The notes under the pieces were generated by a model that worked only from the letters and a program-made list of their open reading frames with translations, searched no databases and was not told the origin of the DNA. DNA of 64,000 bases from Nesterenkonia sp. E16_10 (GTDB lineage: Bacteria > Actinomycetota > Actinomycetes > Actinomycetales > Micrococcaceae), in assembly GCF_017347085.1 (NCBI RefSeq), contig NZ_JADPSA010000002.1, positions 77,535 to 141,534 of the forward strand, in the 5' to 3' direction. The first letter of the stretch is position 1; the number at the start of each line of letters is the position of its first letter. The position numbers and the translations under genes are program-made. Below are positions 1 to 8,994 of the stretch, in pieces.

Positions 1-246
1 CTCGGCGGGGTCCACCGCGCCGAGCGCCACGGCGCCCTCGGGCAGCGGCCCGGCGGCCACCTCGTAGTCGAGTCGGTTCCCGCTGAGCCGGGCGCGACGG
101 CCGTAGAGGCGCAGCACCCGGGTGCCGGGGGTGGACCAGATCTCGCTGAGCCATTCGGGGCGTTTGCGCTCAGCGTCGAGCCGGTCGATCCGGGCCCCGT
201 CCTGGGGCAGTACGAGCAGGCCTTCGCCAGGGTCCCGGGAGTGCAT
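1..246 (-). CDS. nudC: NAD(+) diphosphatase NudC-like, N-terminal part (runs off left edge)
   Basis: Only about 82 N-terminal codons lie in the window. They contain ARIDRLDAERKRPEW followed by TRVLRLYGRRARL, which looks like the N-terminal domain of NudC proteins. NudC hydrolyses NAD(H) to NMN(H) and AMP and can remove NAD caps from RNA. The start is set at ATG 246 because GGAGG lies 8 nt upstream; in-frame ATGs at 252 and 303 are less well placed. In M. tuberculosis nudC (Rv3199c) lies close to adnAB (Rv3201c/Rv3202c), as here, which supports the call. The zinc ribbon and Nudix box are outside the window, so the identity is inferred. Confidence 0.6.
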   Translation of the reverse strand, partial: MHSRDPGEGLLVLPQDGARIDRLDAERKRPEWLSEIWSTPGTRVLRLYGRRARLSGNRLDYEVAAGPLPEGAVALGAVDPAE

Positions 247-421
247 ATGCATACCCTCCACCGTACCGGGCTCGTGGCTGCCACGAGCACCCACGAGATC
301 CATGTGGAGAGTGAGCGTCGCCGCATCGACAGGATCCTCTGTGGACCAATCCCGGGTGATTTTATTGAATTCCGCGTGGCCTGGCACCGGGTAGGCGCTC
401 GGACCCCATACGCTGGTCCTC

Positions 422-2098
422 GTGCGATGGACATCGATGGAACTTGCGGCCCTGGCGACCGCGGCAGTGCCGGGGCTCTCCCCCACCGGCGTGGCTGCGG
501 CGGCTGACGACGCCCGCGACTTCACCTCCGCCGTCGTGATCGACTCCGAAGGTCACCGTTGGAGGATCCGCTCCCCTCAGCATCAGGAAGCGGCGATGCG
601 CCTGGAGACCGAGCTGCAGGTGCTGCGCGGCTTCTCCACCGGCATCCGCGCCGAGCTGCCCTTCCGGGTCCCCTCCGTCGCCGGCGCCGTGCGCCGCGGC
701 GAGATGCGCACCTTCGTCTACAACCATCTGCCCGGCACCTCGCTGGAGCTCAGCGCGCTCGCCCAGCAGCCGCAGGCCGTGATCGAGGACATCGGGCGCA
801 CCATCGCGGCGATCCACGACCTCGACGAGGCCGTGGTCGACAACGCCGATCTGCCCCGCTATTCCGCCGAGCGCTACCGCCAGCGCCGACTCAACGAGCT
901 GGACCAGGCCGCGACCACCGGGGAGATCCCGGCCCTGCTGCTGCGCCGCTGGGAACACGCCATGGAGGACCGCGACCTGTGGCGCTTCACTCCCGCCGTC
1001 ACCCACGGTGACCTGCATGAAGACTCGCTGCTCATCGAAGGCGAGCGCGTCATGGCGGTCACCGGCTGGACCGACCTGCACAGCGGGGACCCGGCCGATG
1101 ACTTCGCCTGGCTCACCGCCGCAGGAGATGCCGAGTTCACCGAGAAGGTCCTTGCGGCCTACCGGCGGCACCGCACCGGCGAGGTCGACGAGCACCTGAT
1201 GCGCCGCGCCGCGCTGACCGCAGAGTTCGCACTGGCTCAGTGGCTGGTCCGCGGCCACGCCAGTGAGAACCCTGAGATGATCGCCGAGGCCAGGGGCCTG
1301 CTGGAGCAGCTGAAGACCGACATCGAGACCTATGGCGGGCAGCCGATCGCGCTGACCCCCGCCGAGGGCGAAGAGACCGCAGCACCGGCCGAGGTCCAAG
1401 ACTCGCGACCCGTGGCTCGCGCGGGTGCCGCGGCGACCGTGGCCGATACCGGCGAGTGGGCAGACTCCGGCGAGGACGACGACGAGCCCGCCGTGATCAC
1501 CGACGCCGCGGCCTCCGGCAGGACCAACCACGAGGACCTCCGCGACGAGGTCCCCGAGGATCCTGATCAGACCGGCAAGGTCCCGACCTTCGCGCCGCGG
1601 CCGCTTCCCGGGGATGAGCCCACCGGCTCGATCCCGGTGATCCTGGACCAGCCCCCTGCTGAGGAGCCGCTGCCGGAGCGAATCTTCGAGGAAGAGGACG
1701 AGGGCGACCTCCCGATCCACCCCGATGAGGCCTCCGAGCGTCGGGCGAAGGAGAAGCACTTCTTCCCTGCGGTCGCCTCGGCCAGCTCGGCGGCCTCCAC
1801 GGAGTCTGCCGCCTCCGCCCAGTCGGCGCGCTCGGCCCAGTCCGCGTCCTCGGCGCAGTCTGCCGCTCCGGTGCGGTCTGCTGAGCCGGTGCAATCTCCA
1901 GAGCCGGTGCAGCCCGCCGCGCCGGTCGCTCCTGCCGGTGAGCCCTCCAGCTCACCAGCGTCCCCTGACTCGCCGGAATCCCCCGATTCCCCGGACTCCC
2001 CGGCGTCTGCCGATTCGGCAGCTTCCCCGGAAGCGGATGAAGCCGGCGAAGGCACGATCTACCAGCGGCACCCGGGCCTGCGCCCACCGACCGCCTGA
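422..2098 (+). CDS. APH/macrolide-phosphotransferase-fold protein with degenerate active site and low-complexity tail
   Basis: Residues about 1-310 have the aminoglycoside/macrolide phosphotransferase fold. The catalytic-loop region reads HGDLHEDSLL (about residue 195): the catalytic Asp is kept, but the usual Asn/His five residues later is Ser. The metal-binding Asp expected in an IDWT-type motif is Gly (TGWTDLHSGDPADDFAWL, about residue 214). The C-terminal ~200 residues are acidic and then Ser/Ala/Pro-rich with repeated SAQSA and SPDSP units, probably disordered. GTG 422 (MRWTSMELAAL) is chosen as start; ATG 437 is possible. It is divergent from the nudC-like gene and part of the conserved nudC-adnAB region. 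Substrate unknown; it should not be read as a resistance gene. Confidence 0.7.
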   Translation: MRWTSMELAALATAAVPGLSPTGVAAAADDARDFTSAVVIDSEGHRWRIRSPQHQEAAMRLETELQVLRGFSTGIRAELPFRVPSVAGAVRRGEMRTFVYNHLPGTSLELSALAQQPQAVIEDIGRTIAAIHDLDEAVVDNADLPRYSAERYRQRRLNELDQAATTGEIPALLLRRWEHAMEDRDLWRFTPAVTHGDLHEDSLLIEGERVMAVTGWTDLHSGDPADDFAWLTAAGDAEFTEKVLAAYRRHRTGEVDEHLMRRAALTAEFALAQWLVRGHASENPEMIAEARGLLEQLKTDIETYGGQPIALTPAEGEETAAPAEVQDSRPVARAGAAATVADTGEWADSGEDDDEPAVITDAAASGRTNHEDLRDEVPEDPDQTGKVPTFAPRPLPGDEPTGSIPVILDQPPAEEPLPERIFEEEDEGDLPIHPDEASERRAKEKHFFPAVASASSAASTESAASAQSARSAQSASSAQSAAPVRSAEPVQSPEPVQPAAPVAPAGEPSSSPASPDSPESPDSPDSPASADSAASPEADEAGEGTIYQRHPGLRPPTA

Positions 2099-2113
2099 TT
2101 CCCCTGGCTCGGC

Positions 2114-2131
2114 CTCCTCACCGCCGAGGAG
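2114..2131. terminator. Short hairpin after the phosphotransferase gene
   Basis: CTCCTC and GAGGAG form a 6-bp stem with a 6-nt loop, 15 nt after the stop at 2098. There is no T tract, so this is only a possible terminator. The rest of 2099-2319 shows no gene; the MFS gene's ribosome site (AGGA near 2309) is at its right end. Confidence 0.3.
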
Positions 2132-2319
2132 CCGCGAAGTCCAGGACCCCTGCCAGCGGGCCCTCAGCGACGAGGGGCTGCGCCGCCCCGGGAATGATCC
2201 CCGCCGCGCCGCAGTTGTCGGGTGAGTGTCTCCACCCGGCTCCCCGGATTTGGCCAGGCTCCACGCGCGCTCGGACAGGCGCACCCTTCCTTTGACCGGC
2301 TGCAGCACAGGATGACGAT

Positions 2320-3567
2320 ATGACCACGGCGGAACAGACCTCAGCGAGCATCGGCTCACCACACCCGGCCCCCTCCGGGCCCAAATACACCCGCAGACAG
2401 GTGGCGCTGGCCATCGTCGCGCTCTCGATCGGCGGGTTCGCCGTCGGTGTCACCGAGTTCGCGATCATGGGGCTGCAGCTCGAGGCGGTCGCTGATCTCG
2501 GCATCACGATCCCGCAGGCGGGGATGCTGATCAGCGCCTACGCGATCGGAGTGGTGGTCGGTGCGCCGATCCTCTCGATTCTGGGTGCGAAGCGGGAGCG
2601 GAAGTCCTACGCGCTGCTGCTGCTGGGGGTCTTCGTGCTGGGTCATGTGCTGAGCTTCTTCGCCCCGAACTACGAGACGATGTTGGTCGCCCGGTTCCTC
2701 TCGGGACTCCCCCACGGCGCCTACTTCGCCGTGGCGGCGCTGATGGCGGCCGAGATGGCGGGCCCTGCCAAGCGCAGCCGCGCGATCGCCGTCGTCCTGG
2801 GTGGTCTGGCGATCTCCAATGTGCTGGGCGTGCCGGTGGTGACCGCGCTGGGTCAGGCGTTCGGCTGGCGCTGGATGTTCATCTCGGTGATCGTGCTGGC
2901 GCTGATCACCATGGCCGCGGTGGCCCGCTATGCGCCGCGGCAGATGCCCCCGGCCAAGGCTACGATGCGTTCTGAGATCAAGGGCCTGAAGAACAAGCGG
3001 CTCTGGGTGGGCATCATGCTCGCCGTGGTCGGCTTCTCCGGCATGTTCGCGCTGTACTCCTATATCGCCCCGGTCAGCACCGAGATCACCGGGTTCAGCG
3101 AGAGCTCGCTGCCCTGGATCGTGGGGCTCTTCGGCGCCGGCATGGTGGTCGGCAACTTCGTCGGCGGCTGGGCGGCGGACAAGTCCGTGCTGGGCACCGT
3201 GGTGATCGCCATGGCGCTGGTGGCGGTGTTCATGGTGCTCTTCGCCTCCACCGCACACATCCCCGCGCTGATGCTGATCTTCCTGTTCCTGGTCGGCGTC
3301 TCGGCCAGCGCGCTGGGCCCGTCGATGCAGACCCACCTGATCGACACCGCTCCGGATGCCCCGCAGCTCGCGGCCTCGTTGCACCACTCCGCATTCAACG
3401 CGGCCAACGCGCTGGGCGCCCTGGTGGGTGGTCAGGTGATCGCCGCCGAGATGGGTCTGCGCGCCCCGAGCTATGTGGGCGCCGGTGCCGCGGTGCTGGG
3501 CGTGGGCGTGGCGCTCTACGCGATTCACCTGACCCGGAAGATGAAGACTCCGCGCACCGCGATCTGA
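2320..3567 (+). CDS. MFS transporter, DHA1 family (AraJ/YdhP-like exporter)
   Basis: A 415-residue membrane protein with about 12 hydrophobic segments starting near residue 28 after a short hydrophilic N-terminus. The order GVTEFAIMGLQLEAVADLG in helix 1, FLSGLPHGAYFAVAALMA in helix 4 and two six-helix halves match the drug/arabinose efflux DHA1 group of the major facilitator superfamily. Such proteins export small molecules in exchange for protons; the substrate cannot be told from sequence. It stands alone between the phosphotransferase and the TenA-type gene, with 49 nt to the latter. The ATG has an AGGA ribosome site about 8 nt upstream. Confidence 0.85.
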   Translation: MTTAEQTSASIGSPHPAPSGPKYTRRQVALAIVALSIGGFAVGVTEFAIMGLQLEAVADLGITIPQAGMLISAYAIGVVVGAPILSILGAKRERKSYALLLLGVFVLGHVLSFFAPNYETMLVARFLSGLPHGAYFAVAALMAAEMAGPAKRSRAIAVVLGGLAISNVLGVPVVTALGQAFGWRWMFISVIVLALITMAAVARYAPRQMPPAKATMRSEIKGLKNKRLWVGIMLAVVGFSGMFALYSYIAPVSTEITGFSESSLPWIVGLFGAGMVVGNFVGGWAADKSVLGTVVIAMALVAVFMVLFASTAHIPALMLIFLFLVGVSASALGPSMQTHLIDTAPDAPQLAASLHHSAFNAANALGALVGGQVIAAEMGLRAPSYVGAGAAVLGVGVALYAIHLTRKMKTPRTAI

Positions 3568-3616
3568 CCGGTTCACCCTGCTGAAAGGGGCTGTGCGGGG
3601 TGAGTAGGCTGAGCCC

Positions 3617-4309
3617 ATGAGCTCCCCCACCTCGTTCTCCACGACCGCCGACGTCGCCGCGGACAGTTTCGCAGGCGCGCTGCGGCTGGCCACGGCTGAA
3701 GATTGGGATGCCTCGGTGCATCATCGCTTCATCGACGAGCTCTTCGCCGGAACGCTCAGCGATGAGGTGTTGGCTCGCTACCTGGTGCAGGACTACCAGT
3801 TCTTCGACGCCTTCGTGGCGATGCTGGGTGCCTGCGTGGCCACCACCGATTCCAAGCCGGCGCGGCTGCGGTTCGCCGCACAGCTCGGGATGCTCGCCGC
3901 CGATGAGGACGGGTACTTCCAGCAGAGCTTCGCCGAGCTTGGTGTGCCGAGTTCAGATGTGGTCAGCCCTCAACTCGCAGACCCCACCGCGGAGTTCATC
4001 GGGCAGATGTGGGAGGTCGCGCAGTCCCGCGACTACGCGGATCTGCTGGTGGTGCTGGTGATCGCTGAGTGGCTGTATCTGGACTGGGGCCAGCGCGATC
4101 TGCCGCTGCCCAAGGCGGCGAAGCACCGCGGCTGGATCGACCTGCACCGCGGTGATGACTTTCGGGCGTGGACCCAGTTCCTGATCGATGAGCTCAACCG
4201 GGTGGCACCGCCGCTGGACTCCGACGACGTCGCGCGATTGTCCGCACGGTGGAAGCGGGTTGTGGCGATCGAGCGGGCGTTCTTTAATGCGGCGTACGTG
4301 GGCCGGTAG
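3617..4309 (+). CDS. TenA family protein, TenA_E subtype
   Basis: The 230-residue helical protein carries the TenA signature RYLVQDYQFFDAFVAMLG (about residues 54-71). TenA enzymes hydrolyse aminopyrimidine products of thiamine breakdown so that HMP can be salvaged. In the classical subtype the nucleophilic Cys sits in a PCxW motif; here that site reads VIAEWLYLDWG, so Cys is absent and a Glu (about residue 150) is nearby. This is the pattern of the TenA_E subtype, whose plant members salvage thiamine pyrimidine without the Cys. No thi genes or TPP riboswitch are near, so the exact substrate is open. It converges on the HNH gene with an 8-nt gap. Confidence 0.75.
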   Translation: MSSPTSFSTTADVAADSFAGALRLATAEDWDASVHHRFIDELFAGTLSDEVLARYLVQDYQFFDAFVAMLGACVATTDSKPARLRFAAQLGMLAADEDGYFQQSFAELGVPSSDVVSPQLADPTAEFIGQMWEVAQSRDYADLLVVLVIAEWLYLDWGQRDLPLPKAAKHRGWIDLHRGDDFRAWTQFLIDELNRVAPPLDSDDVARLSARWKRVVAIERAFFNAAYVGR

Positions 4310-4317
4310 AAACAGCT

Positions 4318-5253
4318 CTAGCCAGCAATCGTGAATTCTTCGAATCGGGTAGCAAGACTTGTCTTGTTGGGCCTCAAATTTTCAGCTTTCGGAACAACCC
4401 TGAGAACTTCTCCATCACGTTCCTGAAGACCGTGACGCAACATTGGTCCGTCGACCTCCTGAAGGATGTCGCTACGAATGTGAATCCGGTAATCCGGGTC
4501 CACGCCCAGAATGTTCGCGTCGTAGGCGGAATGATGAATCTTGCACAGGGCGAGGCCGTTACGGACTTCCGGGGAGCCTCCGTGACTGTCTCTTAGGATG
4601 TGGGCCGCATCCAACAGGCGTCCGTGGCCCAAGGCGCAGATCGCGCACCGAGATTTGTACGCAAGCATCACCGTTGATCGGAATGCTCGCTGGTGAAGTC
4701 GGGTTCGAACGAGCTGTTCCCCGTATCGAGGCCCCACTGAGACCGTGGTCTCCTGGAACCCAACATCGACGCGCCCCATCCTTTGGGCTCCACCGCTGAG
4801 ATCGAGCAGTGCCTTTCGGTCCGTTTCGCGTATCTCGTCGACGTAGACGGGAAAGTAGGCGTCGTAGTGGCCGACCGCGATTCCCCTGAAGTAGATCAAT
4901 GGGATTGAGTACTTGTTTGCCCGACGAAGCCCATCGTTGTGCTTCTCGTTTGTAGCCTGGAACGAATACTGCACATAGCCGTCAGTGAGCACGTCCTCGT
5001 AGCTCAAGCGACCCTGCCGACCACTCGGCACTGTTGTCGTCACTGACACCGCGCCCGAGAAACCCTTGGGAACCCAGATTCCTTGTTGCTGGATGAGCGA
5101 CGTCGACGAATTGGTTTCGGCTTTGAAGTCGCCGATCTCGTCCCGAGAAAGCGACCTTGAGCCCTTGTCAGATTTTCGGTAGAGCCATTCAAACGCCACT
5201 TCACGGAACAACATTTCTTGCTCACTTGGAGGAAATGTCATGGAATATTCCAC
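4318..5253 (-). CDS. HNH endonuclease, predicted restriction type (COG3440-like)
   Basis: Residues about 196-245 form an HNH nuclease: RCAICALGHGRLLDAAHI, then NGLALCKIHHSAYDANILG, with paired Cys, the AAH of the first His and the final His residues. The N-terminal ~190 residues resemble the recognition part of predicted HNH restriction enzymes (YEDVLTDGYVQYSF and RRANKYSIPLIYFRGI). No cognate methylase adjoins it, so a modification-dependent or solitary role is possible. Base composition is unlike its neighbours: 4321-4440 has 58 G/C in 120. Start is GTG 5253; ATG 5241 (MTFPPSEQEML) is an alternative with GTGGAA upstream. It lies directly downstream of adnB and is probably a horizontal insertion. 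Confidence 0.8.
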   Translation of the reverse strand: MEYSMTFPPSEQEMLFREVAFEWLYRKSDKGSRSLSRDEIGDFKAETNSSTSLIQQQGIWVPKGFSGAVSVTTTVPSGRQGRLSYEDVLTDGYVQYSFQATNEKHNDGLRRANKYSIPLIYFRGIAVGHYDAYFPVYVDEIRETDRKALLDLSGGAQRMGRVDVGFQETTVSVGPRYGEQLVRTRLHQRAFRSTVMLAYKSRCAICALGHGRLLDAAHILRDSHGGSPEVRNGLALCKIHHSAYDANILGVDPDYRIHIRSDILQEVDGPMLRHGLQERDGEVLRVVPKAENLRPNKTSLATRFEEFTIAG

Positions 5254-5310
5254 TTTCTACGAGCCTGCATCGAGAGGACCAAGACTATGGCAGCGATTCC
5301 TGAATTAAAA

Positions 5311-8300
5311 CTATTCTGAAAAATGTAGCCGAGCGTCTCGAATGTGCTCCTGAAGCGCTTCTTCCTCCGGAAGATCCGTCCCGGGCACGGTGACGCCATG
5401 CTCGACGTAGAAGAACGACGCTCCGATCTGTTCCAGCGGCACGCCATAGAGCCGATGGAAAGCCAGCCGGTAGACCGCCAGCTGGATCTGCTTCTCGCGC
5501 AGGTCTTTACCGGTGGGCACCATGCCGGTCTTCCAATCGACCAGGTCCCAGGTGCACCGCTGCATCTGAGCATCTCGCTCCTCCGCTGACTTCAGCTCCC
5601 AGCGCTCGAAGTCGGCAGCGGTGAGGTCCTGGCCGGCGTCGTCCTTGCCGAAGATGGCGTCGATCCGGCCACGGACCACGACACCGTCCAGGGACGTCTC
5701 GACCGGGATCTCTGCCGCGTAGAGGCGTCGCTGCGCCCACTCGGTCGCCACGAAGCGTTCCTTGACCGTGGAGAGGTCGAAGGCGTCGTCGAGGTCCTCA
5801 TCACCGCGGTGCGGCTCTTCGATACCGGGCAGCCTGCTGCGGGTCTCGTAGAACTCCTCGATCCATTCGTGCATGACAGTCCCGCGGCGTGCCGCCTGGG
5901 AGGGTTTCACCGGTACCGGACGCCGGGCGAACTCGGCCATGGACTCGGCATTGCGGGCCATGCCCACCACGCTGGAAACGCTGATGTGCGCGGGGAAATG
6001 CGGCTTGCCGGTCCCGCGCTGCTGCTCCCGCGCCCGGTCCACGACCCATTCGGCCTCCTGCTCCCAGGGAGTCAGCGGTCGAGCCGCCGCTCCGTCGTCG
6101 CCGGACGTCGTCCCGGGCTGCGCACGGTCGGCGATGGCCTGCTCCACCAGCACGGCGGCCCGGGTCAGCGCGGCGCGGCGACCGGGCTGGACCTTTGGAG
6201 CCTCCACCGTGTTGATCTGCGGCAGCGTGGTCTGCTCTCCCTCTGCCCCCTGCCGGCGGTAGCGGCCTATCGGCAGCGGAGCCAGCGGGTCATAGGGCCA
6301 TTGGGCGCCGAAGAGGTCGTTGCCCACCGGGTTGTCCTTCATATCGGCGATCTCTGCCCACTCCAATGCCGCCGAAGCGTCGCCGAAGCTATCGGCCACC
6401 TCGCGGATCTCATCGAGGAACTCTGAGGGCTCCTTGCCGGCGGAGGTGCCGTAGAAGCAGGCGCCGGTGCACAGCAGCAGCTTCTTCGCTCGCGTCACCG
6501 CGACGTAGGCCAGGCGCCGTTCTTCCTCCCGGCTGAAGTCCTTGACGTCCTGGGTGAAGACCCGGTTGTCCTCGGTGAACTGCTTCCAGTCGCCCACTCC
6601 CGCCGATACGGCCCAGGAACGCAGATCGGGCTGCTCAGACTCCCACTGCGGAATGCTGCGTCGATCTCCGCGCAGCCGGGCCGGCAGCATGCCGTTGCTG
6701 CCGGTCCACCGGTCGGCCTTGGCACTGGGGAACTTGTCCTCGCGCAGCCCGGCGACGGCGACCACGTCCCATTCGAGTCCCTTGGACGCGTGGATGGTCA
6801 TCAGCTGGATCGCACCCGGGGTCGGTTCCACATCCGCCTGCTCCAGGCCGCGTTCCTTCTCCTGCGCCGCGTCCAGCCAGTCTAGGAAGCTGCGCAGGTC
6901 CGGGGTGGTCTCGGTGGCCGCGTAGCTCTCGGCCTGATCGATCAGCGCGTCGAGCTGACGGGCGGCATAGTGCTGCTCCTCCCACGGCCGCGCCGCGACC
7001 TCGATGTCGAGGCCGGTGTCACTGACGATGCGCTGGATCAGCACCCCCAGGTCCAGGGTGGCCCACTGGCGCAACCGGCGGATCTGTTCCTTGGCCAGCA
7101 GCAGCCGACGGTGCCCCTCTGCGGAGAGGCCGAGCCGCTCGGCATGGTCCGGGGAGTCCTTGAGACGCTCCAACGCCTCAACCAGGGAGGCGCGTTCGTC
7201 CATCTCCAGTTCGGTGGACTCATACCGGTCCTCCGCGTCGGTGACTCCCTCCCCCGACTGACCGCTGCCCTGGTGCTGCTCGGAAACCGGCGCGCGCAGC
7301 CGCAGACCCTCCAGATCTCGGGCGGAGCGCTGCAGCTGGAGCAGATCGCGGGGCCCGATCCGATACCGGGCCCCTGCGAGGATCCGGATCAGCGCGTCCG
7401 AGCGGCCGGGGTCGGCAATGACCCGGAGGTAGGCGAGCACCTCGGCCACCTCCGAGGTGCTCAGCAGCCCGGAGAGCCCGACCAGCTCGTAGTCCAGTCC
7501 GGCGAGGCGCAGCTGCTCGGCGATGGTCTCCAGCTGGGCGCGGGTTCGGGCCAGCACCGCGCAGCTCGGGGCCTCTTGCTGTGGTTTTGGTCGGGACCCA
7601 GACTCGGCCTCGGGCTGCAGCGCGGCACTGAGCTGTTCGGTGATCGCCTGGGATTCCTCGATGTCCGAGGTGTACCAGCCGTAGCGCACGGTGGCGGTGT
7701 GGGCGCCATCGGGTGGGCTCAGCGGTTTGAGCTGCCCGCGCAGGTGCGCGTTGTGCGCGCGCCACGGCTTGTCGAGTGAGTCTGCGGCATCTGGGGCGAA
7801 CGGCATCACCAGCCGGTTGGCGACATCGAGGATCCGCTCCCCGTTGCGCCAGGCGATGGTGAGCTGAAGCAGCGCGGCGGGACGGCGCTGCCCCGTGGCG
7901 GGGTCCACGGCGGGGAAGGACTGGGGGAAGTCAAAGAGCTGCCCGGCGGAGGCGCCGCGGAACCCGTAGATCGACTGGTTCGGGTCTCCCACGGCGGTGA
8001 CCGCGTGGCCCATTCCGCCGCCGGAGCCGCCGGCGCCGTAGAGGCTGCTGAACAGCGCGAGCTGCGCGTAGGAGGTGTCCTGGAACTCATCGAGCAGCAC
8101 CACCTTGTACTTCTCCCGCTCGGCCTCCCCAGCGCTGGGGACGTCCTGGGCGATCTGCGCGGCGAAGCGCAGCAGATCCCCGTAGTCCATGAGCCCCTCG
8201 GTCAGCTTCCTGTCCTGGTAGCGGCGGACCAGCTCGGCCATCTCACGGCGCACCCGCAGCGCCCGGACCAGATCGATCTGCTTGCCCTTGAGCTCGGCGC

Positions 8301-8994
8301 CGGCTTCCTGCCAGGCATCCACTCGGGCCAGTTCGACGTCGAGGTGGGCCTCTACCGCCTCCGGGGACTGCAGGTGCTCGGCGCAGTCTCCGGCCAGGCG
8401 CATCACGTATCCGGCGAGGTTGCCGGCCGACTGTTCTGCCTCCACCAGCACCTCGGCGCGGTCATAGGCACTGACCAATCGATGCACCAGCTGCCAGGCC
8501 TTGGCCTCCCCGATCAGCTGGGTCTCGGGCTCCAGGCCGATCTGCAGACCGTATTCAGCCACCAGGGTGTTCGCATAGGAGTGATAGGTGGAGACCGCCG
8601 GGGCGAGCAGTTCCGAGATGTCCGCGTGTTCCACGGTGTCGGAGACCTCGACCGGCACCACATCGGCCGGGGAGATCAGCTCCGCCTCCAGCAGCTGTTC
8701 GAGCTTCCGGGTGATCCGCTCGCGCAGCTCTCCGGCGGCCTTCTTGGTGAAGGTCACCCCAAGGATCTGGTCCGGACGCACGATCCCGTTGGCGACCAGC
8801 CAGACCACTCGGTCGGCCATGGTGGCCGTCTTGCCCGAGCCGGCACCGGCGACGACGAGCATCGGGTCCAATCCGGATTCGATCACGGCCTGCTGTTCGG
8901 CGGTGGGGTAATGCCGGTCCTCGGCGGGGGTGTCCCGCTGGAGCGCATCGGCGATGTCTCGGGCGCTGTAGCGCATGGTCTCCAGGGTCATCAT
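5311..8994 (-). CDS. adnB: AdnB-type UvrD-like helicase-nuclease subunit
   Basis: A 1227-residue SF1A helicase fused to a RecB-family nuclease. Walker A is VAGAGSGKTATMADR (about residue 47), motif Ia GVTFTKKAAGELRERI, motif II LLDEFQDT (about 303), motif III GDPNQSIYGFRGA and motif VI VAVTRAKKLLL. The C-terminal nuclease shows GRIDAIF, LVDWKTG (about 1150) and QLAVYR, so both activities look intact. AdnB with AdnA resects DNA double-strand breaks in mycobacteria and other actinobacteria that use AdnAB. Its ATG overlaps the adnA stop by 4 nt (ATGA), implying coupled translation. Longer than mycobacterial AdnB (about 1100 residues), mainly by hydrophilic inserts around the 2B and linker regions. 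Confidence 0.9.
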   Translation of the reverse strand: MMTLETMRYSARDIADALQRDTPAEDRHYPTAEQQAVIESGLDPMLVVAGAGSGKTATMADRVVWLVANGIVRPDQILGVTFTKKAAGELRERITRKLEQLLEAELISPADVVPVEVSDTVEHADISELLAPAVSTYHSYANTLVAEYGLQIGLEPETQLIGEAKAWQLVHRLVSAYDRAEVLVEAEQSAGNLAGYVMRLAGDCAEHLQSPEAVEAHLDVELARVDAWQEAGAELKGKQIDLVRALRVRREMAELVRRYQDRKLTEGLMDYGDLLRFAAQIAQDVPSAGEAEREKYKVVLLDEFQDTSYAQLALFSSLYGAGGSGGGMGHAVTAVGDPNQSIYGFRGASAGQLFDFPQSFPAVDPATGQRRPAALLQLTIAWRNGERILDVANRLVMPFAPDAADSLDKPWRAHNAHLRGQLKPLSPPDGAHTATVRYGWYTSDIEESQAITEQLSAALQPEAESGSRPKPQQEAPSCAVLARTRAQLETIAEQLRLAGLDYELVGLSGLLSTSEVAEVLAYLRVIADPGRSDALIRILAGARYRIGPRDLLQLQRSARDLEGLRLRAPVSEQHQGSGQSGEGVTDAEDRYESTELEMDERASLVEALERLKDSPDHAERLGLSAEGHRRLLLAKEQIRRLRQWATLDLGVLIQRIVSDTGLDIEVAARPWEEQHYAARQLDALIDQAESYAATETTPDLRSFLDWLDAAQEKERGLEQADVEPTPGAIQLMTIHASKGLEWDVVAVAGLREDKFPSAKADRWTGSNGMLPARLRGDRRSIPQWESEQPDLRSWAVSAGVGDWKQFTEDNRVFTQDVKDFSREEERRLAYVAVTRAKKLLLCTGACFYGTSAGKEPSEFLDEIREVADSFGDASAALEWAEIADMKDNPVGNDLFGAQWPYDPLAPLPIGRYRRQGAEGEQTTLPQINTVEAPKVQPGRRAALTRAAVLVEQAIADRAQPGTTSGDDGAAARPLTPWEQEAEWVVDRAREQQRGTGKPHFPAHISVSSVVGMARNAESMAEFARRPVPVKPSQAARRGTVMHEWIEEFYETRSRLPGIEEPHRGDEDLDDAFDLSTVKERFVATEWAQRRLYAAEIPVETSLDGVVVRGRIDAIFGKDDAGQDLTAADFERWELKSAEERDAQMQRCTWDLVDWKTGMVPTGKDLREKQIQLAVYRLAFHRLYGVPLEQIGASFFYVEHGVTVPGTDLPEEEALQEHIRDARLHFSE

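Noticed and set aside
3568-3616. TPP-riboswitch-like GGGGTG...CTGAG before the TenA-type gene
   Set aside because: Only two short pieces match and the gap of 49 nt is too small for a TPP riboswitch.
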